From NCBI GenBank assembly GCA_015489185.1, contig WGAE01000205.1, forward strand, positions 1-5,157: a DNA stretch of 5,157 nt. The letters are read 5' to 3'. Below the pieces are notes generated by a model. The model was not told where the DNA came from, did no database searches, and saw nothing but the letters and a program-made list of their open reading frames with translations. A program made the translations under genes and the position numbers. The DNA comes from Campylobacterales bacterium. GTDB taxonomy: Bacteria; Campylobacterota; Campylobacteria; Campylobacterales; QNZT01. Positions 1-5,157 of the stretch are shown one piece after another (the first letter of the stretch is position 1; every line of letters begins with the position of its first letter).

Positions 1-1176
1 GATCCGGATCAAAACGGACATTTCGGCAAATTCGGCGGACGCTATGTTCCCGAAACGTTGATGCCCGTTTTGCTTGAGCTGGATCGGAACTACCGCAAAC
101 TCCGTTTTGACAAAGACTTTTGGGAAGAGGTCGACTACTACTACAAAGAGTACGTCGGACGCCCAAACCCGCTTTACTATGCCGCCAATCTCTCCAAAGA
201 GACCGGTGCCAAAATCTATCTCAAACGAGAAGATCTGAACCACACCGGTGCACACAAGATCAACCACTGTATCGCCCAGGCGGTACTTGCCAAACGTCTC
301 GGCAAGAAAAAGATCATCGCGGAAACCGGTGCGGGACAGCACGGCGTGGCAACCGCAACCGTCGCAGCCCTTTTCGGACTCGAATGTGAGATCTTCATGG
401 GAGAAAAAGATGTGCAGCGCCAGGAGTTGAATGTCTTTCGTATGAAACTGCTCGGCGCAAAAGTACACGCCGTCACCAGCGGCAGTCGTACACTCAAAGA
501 TGCGATGAACGATGCGATACGTCACTGGGTCACCAACGCCAGAGATACTTACTATCTGATCGGTACGGTTGCGGGACCGCACCCCTACCCGATGATGGTT
601 CGGGACATTCAGTCCATTATAGGATATGAAGCGAAACAGCAGATACTAGAAAAAGAGGGAACCTTGCCCGACTATGTCATCGCCTGTATCGGCGGCGGCA
701 GTAACGCACTTGGCATTTTCAACCATTTTTTGGAAGAGGAGAAAACCACCTGCATCGGTATTGAAGCCGGGGGGCTGGGACTTGACAGTAAACACGGCGC
801 AAGTCTTGCCAAAGGGAGCCCCGGTGTTTTGCACGGACAAATGAGCTACCTGCTGCAGGATGAAGACGGGCAGATACTCGAAGCACACTCCATCTCCGCA
901 GGTCTTGACTATCCGGGAATCGGACCGGAACACGCTTATCTGAAAGAGATCGGCGCCGCAAAATATGACTCGATCACGGATCAAGAGGCACTCGACGCGT
1001 TTGTCTGGCTTTCGCAAAAAGAGGGTATCATTCCGGCATTTGAAAGCTCCCACGCCGTTGCCTATTTGAAAAAGATACCGCAGGAAGAGCGGGAAGGTAA
1101 AATCATTATCGTCAATCTTTCCGGACGCGGCGACAAAGATATGATACAGGCAAAAGACCTGTTACATTTCGACTAA
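1..1176 (+). CDS. trpB: Tryptophan synthase beta chain, 5'-partial
   Basis: PLP-dependent beta subunit of tryptophan synthase. It condenses indole (normally channelled from TrpA) with L-serine to give L-tryptophan in the cytoplasm. The frame is open from base 1, and the first codons already read as the conserved TrpB N-terminus (GHFGKFGGRYVPETLMPVL), so the true start lies a few codons upstream; the TTG/ATG at 58-63 are internal. Visible length is 391 residues against about 397 in E. coli, so only a short N-terminal piece is missing. Motifs seen: HTGAHKIN with the PLP lysine at 256-258, AETGAGQHG with the catalytic Glu at 322-324, the phosphate-binding GGGSN from 691, GLDYP with the Asp equivalent to E. 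coli D305 at 907-909, ESSHA near 1042, and the C-terminal SGRGD from 1120. These mark a canonical TrpB1 type rather than TrpB2. No trpA follows; the next gene is dedA after 14 bp. Confidence 0.97.
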   Translation, partial: DPDQNGHFGKFGGRYVPETLMPVLLELDRNYRKLRFDKDFWEEVDYYYKEYVGRPNPLYYAANLSKETGAKIYLKREDLNHTGAHKINHCIAQAVLAKRLGKKKIIAETGAGQHGVATATVAALFGLECEIFMGEKDVQRQELNVFRMKLLGAKVHAVTSGSRTLKDAMNDAIRHWVTNARDTYYLIGTVAGPHPYPMMVRDIQSIIGYEAKQQILEKEGTLPDYVIACIGGGSNALGIFNHFLEEEKTTCIGIEAGGLGLDSKHGASLAKGSPGVLHGQMSYLLQDEDGQILEAHSISAGLDYPGIGPEHAYLKEIGAAKYDSITDQEALDAFVWLSQKEGIIPAFESSHAVAYLKKIPQEEREGKIIIVNLSGRGDKDMIQAKDLLHFD

Positions 1177-1180
1177 AAAC

Positions 1181-1193
1181 GGAAACGATTTTG
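1181..1193 (+). promoter_or_regulatory. Ribosome binding site and TTG start of the DedA gene
   Basis: A short purine run GGAAA (1181-1185) sits about six bases before a TTG at 1191. This supports the TTG as the start. The next in-frame ATG, at 1281, would remove the first membrane segment and the conserved Glu residues, so it is unlikely. The match to the Shine-Dalgarno consensus is only moderate, which together with TTG suggests modest translation. Confidence 0.6.
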
Positions 1194-1775
1194 GAAGAGA
1201 GACTGCTGCACCTTTTACAGGAATACGGCTATATCGTCCTCTTTTTCTGGAGTATTCTGGAAGGAGAACTGGGACTGATCATGGCGGGTATTATGTCGCA
1301 CACCGGGCATATGGATGTGAGAGCATCGATTTTCGTCGCGGGACTGGGAGGTTTTACGGGTGACCAAATCTATTTTTATATCGGCAGATACTCCAAGCGG
1401 TATATTCACAAAAAAATGCATAAACACCGAAGGAAATTTGCTATTGCACATCTGCTGCTGAAAAAATACGGCTGGCCGCTGATATTTATACAACGCTATC
1501 TTTACGGACTTCGCACCGTCATTCCGATGTCGATCGGTCTGACACGTTACAGTGCCGGGAAGTTTGCGTTTATCAATTTGCTCAGTGCCTGGGTATGGGC
1601 GGCACTGACAATTTTGCCTGCATGGTATTTCGGCGAAGAGATACTCGGTGTTTTGAAATATGCAAAAACGCACTGGTACTTTGCCCTGCCGGTGGCGGGC
1701 TTATTTTTGTTTACGGTCTACAGGATCATGAAGCGAATTGAAAAAAATCTTGAGGAGAGAGGGAAAACATTATGA
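1191..1775 (+). CDS. DedA (SNARE-associated/VTT) family inner-membrane protein
   Basis: Predicted polytopic inner-membrane protein of 194 residues. DedA-family proteins support membrane lipid (undecaprenyl-phosphate or phospholipid) translocation, proton-motive-force homeostasis and cell division; the substrate of this one cannot be told from sequence. Seen: hydrophobic segments at about 10-33, 90-117, 126-148 and 160-179; an N-terminal acidic ILEGE (E24, E26); GDQIYFYIGR with G57-D58 and R66, the family's GD..xY..GR signature; and a QRYLYGLRTVIP stretch with R102 and R108, spaced six apart like the essential arginines of E. coli YqjA. The tail after about 180 is charged (KRIEKNLEER). The segment between the first acidic residue and the AG at 32-33 is much shorter than in YqjA and lacks the usual PxPGE/PGD prolines. 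The gene starts at TTG, 14 bp after trpB, and overlaps pepA by 4 bp. Family assignment is firm, subfamily is not. Confidence 0.9.
   Translation: MEERLLHLLQEYGYIVLFFWSILEGELGLIMAGIMSHTGHMDVRASIFVAGLGGFTGDQIYFYIGRYSKRYIHKKMHKHRRKFAIAHLLLKKYGWPLIFIQRYLYGLRTVIPMSIGLTRYSAGKFAFINLLSAWVWAALTILPAWYFGEEILGVLKYAKTHWYFALPVAGLFLFTVYRIMKRIEKNLEERGKTL
1757..1775 (+). promoter_or_regulatory. pepA ribosome binding site and ATGA overlap
   Basis: The purine run GAGAGGG (1757-1763), inside the last codons of the DedA gene, lies eight bases before the pepA ATG at 1772. The ATG shares bases with the upstream TGA (ATGA, 1772-1775), an arrangement typical of translational coupling by re-initiation. Confidence 0.75.
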
Positions 1776-3253
1776 AATTTACCGTTACGGAAAAAAAACT
1801 CGACGCCGTCCAGGCAGATTGTGAAATTGTCATCGTCGTTGACGGCAATCTCGAACACAAATGGGTCAAAGATCGTGATGATCTGGAAACCTTACAATTT
1901 AAAGGGAAGCTGGAAGATGTGGCGTTTTTGCCGCATTGTCATCGTCTCTACGTCGGTGTCGATACACTTGAACGCGACGAAATACGACTGGCGGTAGCCG
2001 CGGCACTCAACGCACTCAAAAAAACACAATACAAAAAGGTTAAAATCGGCTCCTATGTCAAAGACTGCCCGGTTACCAATACCAAAGCGATCGTCGAGGG
2101 CGCGAAACTCGGGACATATACGTTTGAGCGTTACAAAAGTGAAAAGAGTCCTTTGAATATTGAAGAGATTATCATCTCACTTGAAGAGTATGCTGAAAAA
2201 ACACTCAACTACGATCCGGCGGTTCGTGCTGTGTTTGAAGCGGAAATTATTGCGGAAGTGACTAATCACGCAAAAGAGATCGTCAATACACCGCCTGACG
2301 ATATGACCCCTGCGATGCTGGCGGAATATGCCGCCGAAATGGCAAAAGATCTCGAAGATGTCACCTGCTTTGTGGGGGATGAAAACTTTCTGGAAGAGCA
2401 ACAAATGGGTGCGTTCCTGGCGGTCAGCCGTGCCAGCACCCACGCTCCGAGACTGATACATCTGACCTACAAACCTCAAAACGCACAAAAACGGTTTGTC
2501 TTTGTCGGCAAGGGGCTGACATACGACAGCGGAGGACTCAGCCTCAAACCGAGCGACTATATGGTCTCGATGAAAGCGGACAAAAGCGGTGCCGCCGCGG
2601 CAATTTCGATTCTGGAGGGTGCCGCACGTCTGAAACTACCGTTTGAAGTGCATGCGATTGTCGGCGCCTGTGAAAATATGATCGGCGGTAATGCCTACAA
2701 ACCGGATGATGTTTTGACAGCAAAAAACGGCACGACCATTGAAGTACGCAACACCGATGCGGAGGGACGACTCGTTCTGGCGGACTGCCTCTGCTACGCG
2801 ACGGAGCAGCAACCGGACTATCTGATCGATCTGGCGACTTTGACCGGTGCATGTGTCGTTGCGCTGGGTGAGTATACAACAGGCATCATGGGACACAGCA
2901 GCGCTCTCAAACACGCTATGATGGCAGCGGCAAACAAGAGCGGCGAATTAACCGGCTCCCTGCCGTTTAACCGCTATCTGAAAAAACTGCTCAAAAGCAA
3001 CGTCGCCGATATCTGCAACATCAGTTCGTCACGTTACGGCGGTGCAATCACCGCGGCACTCTTCCTGGACAACTTCGTAGATGAACCCTACAAAGAGAAA
3101 TGGCTGCATCTGGATATCGCCGGTCCGGCATATGTCGAAAAAACGTGGGGTTACAATCAATACGGTGCCAGCGGTGCAGGTGTCAGAATGTGTCTTTACT
3201 GGCTAAAAGATCAGGCATCGACAAAAAACGCACACCATAAGAAGGAGCAGTAA
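1772..3253 (+). CDS. pepA: Leucyl aminopeptidase, M17 family
   Basis: Cytosolic M17 leucine aminopeptidase with two metal ions, which removes N-terminal residues from peptides; family members are hexamers. The protein has 493 residues (E. coli PepA 503). Residues 1-150 form the variable N-terminal domain and about 160-485 the catalytic domain. The complete active site is visible with the same spacing as in E. coli: K247, D252, D270, D329 and E331 as metal ligands, and K259 and R333 as catalytic residues. The signature NTDAEGRL is at 327-334. The second metal-site motif reads MKADKSGAA, with Lys where many M17 enzymes have Met, a variant I associate with Helicobacter/Campylobacter enzymes. E. 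coli PepA also binds DNA in Xer recombination and carAB control; nothing here shows that role is kept. The gene overlaps dedA by 4 bp and ychF by 1 bp. The ATG start is supported by a good ribosome binding site. Confidence 0.97.
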   Translation: MKFTVTEKKLDAVQADCEIVIVVDGNLEHKWVKDRDDLETLQFKGKLEDVAFLPHCHRLYVGVDTLERDEIRLAVAAALNALKKTQYKKVKIGSYVKDCPVTNTKAIVEGAKLGTYTFERYKSEKSPLNIEEIIISLEEYAEKTLNYDPAVRAVFEAEIIAEVTNHAKEIVNTPPDDMTPAMLAEYAAEMAKDLEDVTCFVGDENFLEEQQMGAFLAVSRASTHAPRLIHLTYKPQNAQKRFVFVGKGLTYDSGGLSLKPSDYMVSMKADKSGAAAAISILEGAARLKLPFEVHAIVGACENMIGGNAYKPDDVLTAKNGTTIEVRNTDAEGRLVLADCLCYATEQQPDYLIDLATLTGACVVALGEYTTGIMGHSSALKHAMMAAANKSGELTGSLPFNRYLKKLLKSNVADICNISSSRYGGAITAALFLDNFVDEPYKEKWLHLDIAGPAYVEKTWGYNQYGASGAGVRMCLYWLKDQASTKNAHHKKEQ

Positions 3254-3255
3254 TG
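3242..3255 (+). promoter_or_regulatory. ychF ribosome binding site and TAATG overlap
   Basis: A near-consensus AAGGAG (3242-3247) lies within the final pepA codons, five bases before the ychF ATG at 3253. The ATG shares its A with the pepA TAA stop (TAATG), so terminating ribosomes can re-initiate. This fixes the ychF start and is the strongest Shine-Dalgarno match in the window. Confidence 0.8.
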
Positions 3256-4353
3256 GGTCTTGCCGTAGGAATCGTCGGATTGCCAAACGTCGGCAAATCG
3301 ACAACATTCAATGCATTGACAAAAGCACAAAACGCTGAATCGGCAAACTACCCGTTTTGTACCATTGAACCCAACAAGGCGGTTGTCCCCGTCCCGGACA
3401 GCCGCCTTGAAGAGCTGGCAAAAATCGTAAACCCCGAACGTATTCAGTATTCTACAATCGATTTTGTCGATATCGCCGGTCTGGTTAAAGGAGCAAGCAA
3501 AGGAGAGGGACTGGGAAATAAATTTCTTTCCAATATTCGCGAAGTGGAAGTGATTCTTCATATGGTACGCTGCTTCGATGACGAAAACATTACACATGTC
3601 GAAGGAGGAATCGATCCGATCCGGGATATTGAGATTATCGAAGGGGAATTGATCCTGGCGGATATGGAACAACTCGAAAAGAAAATCACCAAACTGCAAC
3701 GCGAGGCAAAAACACAAAAAGAGGCAAAGGCAAAACTTGCCGTAGCGGAAAACCTCCTCTCGCATCTGGAAAAACTGCAACCTGTTTCCACGTTCCCGGA
3801 TAAAGAGGATGAGACCTTTCAGGAACTGGACAAAGAGTTGCGTTTCCTTTCCAACAAAGAGGTCATCTACGGAGCCAATACCGACGAGGACGGACTACTT
3901 GAAGATAATGCATACGTACAGCAACTCAAAGCGTATGCACAATCACACAACCGTGATGTCATCAAACTATGCGCAAAGATTGAAGAAGAGCTTGTAGGAC
4001 TTGAGGAGGAAGAAGCCAAAGAGTTTTTGACGGAACTTGGCATTGAAGAGAGTGGACTTGAGCAAATCATACGCACTGCTTTTCACAAACTCGGACTCAT
4101 CTCCTACTTTACCGCCGGCGTCAAAGAGGTACGCTCATGGACAATCAAAAACGGCTGGACGGCACCCAAAGCGGCATCGGTCATCCACAACGACTTTGAA
4201 AAAGGCTTTATCCGTGCCGAAGTGATCTCTTATGAAGACTTTATCAAATACAGTGGAGAACAGGGTGCAAAAGAAGCCGGAAAAATGAGACTTGAAGGGA
4301 AAGAGTATATCGTGCAGGACGGAGATGTTATGCACTTTCGATTTAATGTTTGA
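3253..4353 (+). CDS. ychF: Redox/ribosome-associated P-loop ATPase YchF (Obg/OLA1 family)
   Basis: Universally conserved TRAFAC-class P-loop protein that, unlike most relatives, prefers ATP to GTP. It associates with ribosomes and, in E. coli, dampens oxidative-stress defence. Length is 366 residues, close to the usual 363. Seen in order: G1/Walker A GLPNVGKST at 9-17; switch I and G2 region around 30-40 (NYPFCTIEPN); G3 DIAGLVKGAS at 73-82, with Leu77 in place of the catalytic Gln of Ras-type GTPases (the HAS-GTPase feature); a charged helical coiled-coil insertion at about 126-176; NTDE at 209-212 in the G4 position, where canonical GTPases have NKxD; a G5-like CAKIE at 240-244; and a C-terminal TGS domain from about 281 to the end. 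No truncation or missing motif. It is the last gene of the operon; the stop at 4351-4353 is followed 16 bp later by a hairpin. Confidence 0.97.
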   Translation: MGLAVGIVGLPNVGKSTTFNALTKAQNAESANYPFCTIEPNKAVVPVPDSRLEELAKIVNPERIQYSTIDFVDIAGLVKGASKGEGLGNKFLSNIREVEVILHMVRCFDDENITHVEGGIDPIRDIEIIEGELILADMEQLEKKITKLQREAKTQKEAKAKLAVAENLLSHLEKLQPVSTFPDKEDETFQELDKELRFLSNKEVIYGANTDEDGLLEDNAYVQQLKAYAQSHNRDVIKLCAKIEEELVGLEEEEAKEFLTELGIEESGLEQIIRTAFHKLGLISYFTAGVKEVRSWTIKNGWTAPKAASVIHNDFEKGFIRAEVISYEDFIKYSGEQGAKEAGKMRLEGKEYIVQDGDVMHFRFNV

Positions 4354-4369
4354 ATCAACATAAAGAGAC

Positions 4370-4395
4370 ACGAAAGAGGTAAAAACCTCTTTCGT
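4370..4395. terminator. Convergent hairpin terminator between ychF and the minus-strand gene
   Basis: An 11-bp perfect inverted repeat, ACGAAAGAGGT (4370-4380) and ACCTCTTTCGT (4385-4395), encloses a 4-nt AAAA loop. It lies 16 bp after the ychF stop and 11 bp after the stop of the opposing gene (4407), so it is placed to end transcription from both sides. Neither side has a clean run of T: after the stem the plus strand reads TATAATTGATCTT and the minus strand GTCTCTTTATG. It may therefore be a weak intrinsic terminator or mainly a 3'-end stabilising hairpin. The remainder of 4354-4406 shows nothing else. Confidence 0.75.
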
Positions 4396-4406
4396 TATAA
4401 TTGATC

Positions 4407-5157
4407 TTATAATTTATTGTAGTTACCGCCAGGATAAACAATATTAAATTTAACTGCCTGTACTGCACTCTTATTAGCATCAGCATTGTATGCGTTGCTA
4501 TACGCAATACCGTTGGTAGTCAAACCAAAAAGCTCCGCATCCATTTTACCTGGATTTCTGACAAAACTTCTGTCAAAGTCACCGTTGTCTTTGATCTCAT
4601 GAAGCGTTCCGTAAATTTTTACCGGCCACGGATGTTGTGCATTTTCTACCAAAATCGCCTTGGCAAAATCACTAACACCTTTACTATCACCTTTAGCAAT
4701 CAATTTATCGAAATATTTTGCCATATTGATCGTAAAACTTGGATGTACATAATCCTGACTTTGGTGAATAACCGAATTGATTACATCATTTGTCGTTTCA
4801 ACAATTCTTCCAGTATCACCTGCTTTTTTACCAACAAAGACAACAGGACTTCCGGCAGGTGAAGAGAATTTCAGTTTTTTACTATCGGCGCTCATTTTTT
4901 CAACATCCAGTTCGAACTCAACTGCAAGATATTCAAGATCACTTGTATCACCGGTTGCAAATTTTTGCTTCAGATAATCCTCTCCATATCCTTTGGTAAA
5001 CCACATGACATATGTAGCAACAAAGCGACCTTTCGTTTTACCGTTGGTGAAATAAGGATTGTTATCAGGCTCGTCTGCCATACACTGCATATTACATACA
5101 TTGGCAAGATACTGGCGCATCGTTTCATATTGTTGATCAATAGTACCTTGTTTCGCC
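4407..5157 (-). CDS. Hypothetical protein, 5'-partial (start outside window)
   Basis: I do not recognise this protein. The frame stays open from the stop at 4407-4409 to the right edge; the ATG at 5118-5120 is preceded by at least 12 in-frame codons (AKQGTIDQQYET) without a stop and has no clear ribosome binding site, so it is probably internal. The visible 249 residues are soluble-looking, without a membrane segment. The only cysteines are C21 and C25 of the visible part (CNMQC), a CxxxC pair that could form a disulfide or bind metal but is not a CxxCH haem motif. The rest is rich in Lys, Asp, Asn, Gly and aromatic residues, as in many periplasmic or beta-rich proteins; whether there is a signal peptide cannot be judged because the N-terminus is missing. 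The gene converges on ychF across the hairpin at 4370-4395 and has lower GC than the four plus-strand genes (for example 16/60 at 4681-4740 against 37/60 at 301-360). It is a real gene by length and sense, but its function is unknown. Confidence 0.8.
   Translation of the reverse strand, partial: AKQGTIDQQYETMRQYLANVCNMQCMADEPDNNPYFTNGKTKGRFVATYVMWFTKGYGEDYLKQKFATGDTSDLEYLAVEFELDVEKMSADSKKLKFSSPAGSPVVFVGKKAGDTGRIVETTNDVINSVIHQSQDYVHPSFTINMAKYFDKLIAKGDSKGVSDFAKAILVENAQHPWPVKIYGTLHEIKDNGDFDRSFVRNPGKMDAELFGLTTNGIAYSNAYNADANKSAVQAVKFNIVYPGGNYNKL

Noticed and set aside
58..63. TTG/ATG at 58-63 as the trpB start
   Set aside because: Conserved TrpB residues are encoded in frame from base 1, so this is internal to the gene.
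646..1053. A 135-codon minus-strand frame under trpB
   Set aside because: It is antisense to unmistakable TrpB motifs and has no recognisable domain.
3211..3780. A 189-codon minus-strand frame under pepA/ychF
   Set aside because: It lies opposite the strongly conserved N-terminus of YchF. Its Cys/Phe-rich product is typical of an antisense shadow.
4395..4414. Two TTATAATT copies (4395-4402 and 4407-4414) resembling -10 promoter boxes
   Set aside because: They sit in the AT-rich end between converging genes, no plus-strand gene follows, and no -35 element at the right spacing was seen. An 8-bp repeat in AT-rich DNA is expected by chance.
4599..4999. Overlapping plus-strand open frames (up to 87 codons) inside the minus-strand gene
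   Set aside because: They lie antisense to a longer frame that reads as a coherent protein, their products are low-complexity or serine/phenylalanine rich without motifs, and they have no convincing ribosome binding sites.
1..5157. Defence system, CRISPR, prophage or transposon signals
   Set aside because: No spaced repeats, terminal inverted repeats, transposase, integrase or nuclease motifs were seen. Four of the five genes are ordinary housekeeping or widespread families.

Overview
This window holds four same-strand genes packed end to end, trpB (5' end cut off by the window), a DedA-family membrane protein gene, pepA and ychF. A short convergent intergenic region with a strong hairpin follows, and then an unrecognised gene on the opposite strand whose start lies beyond the right edge. 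No RNA genes, mobile elements, CRISPR arrays or long repeats were seen.

The likely source is a member of the Campylobacterota (Epsilonproteobacteria), perhaps a free-living Sulfurimonas/Sulfurovum-type organism. This is inferred from the dedA-pepA-ychF order, which I recall from Campylobacter and Helicobacter genomes, from the Met-to-Lys variant MKADKSG in the PepA metal site, and from the style of the proteins. No marker gene in the window fixes the genus.

Layout: 1-1176 is tryptophan synthase beta with all key PLP-site motifs. 1191-1775 is a short DedA protein starting at TTG. 1772-3253 is an M17 leucyl aminopeptidase with a complete metal and catalytic site. 3253-4353 is the P-loop ATPase/GTPase YchF with its TGS domain. 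The gaps or overlaps are +14, -4 and -1 bp, so the four genes are probably co-transcribed, with translational coupling at the last two junctions. Positions 4354-4406 contain an 11-bp perfect hairpin with a 4-nt loop, probably a shared terminator for the two converging units. 4407-5157 (minus) encodes at least 249 residues of unknown function, with clearly lower GC than the neighbouring genes.

The four plus-strand genes do not form one pathway. TrpB makes tryptophan, PepA turns over peptides, YchF is linked to ribosomes and stress responses, and DedA proteins act in membrane lipid and envelope homeostasis. The block looks like a housekeeping operon. I saw no evidence of a new defence or mobile system. 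The most open question is the minus-strand gene.
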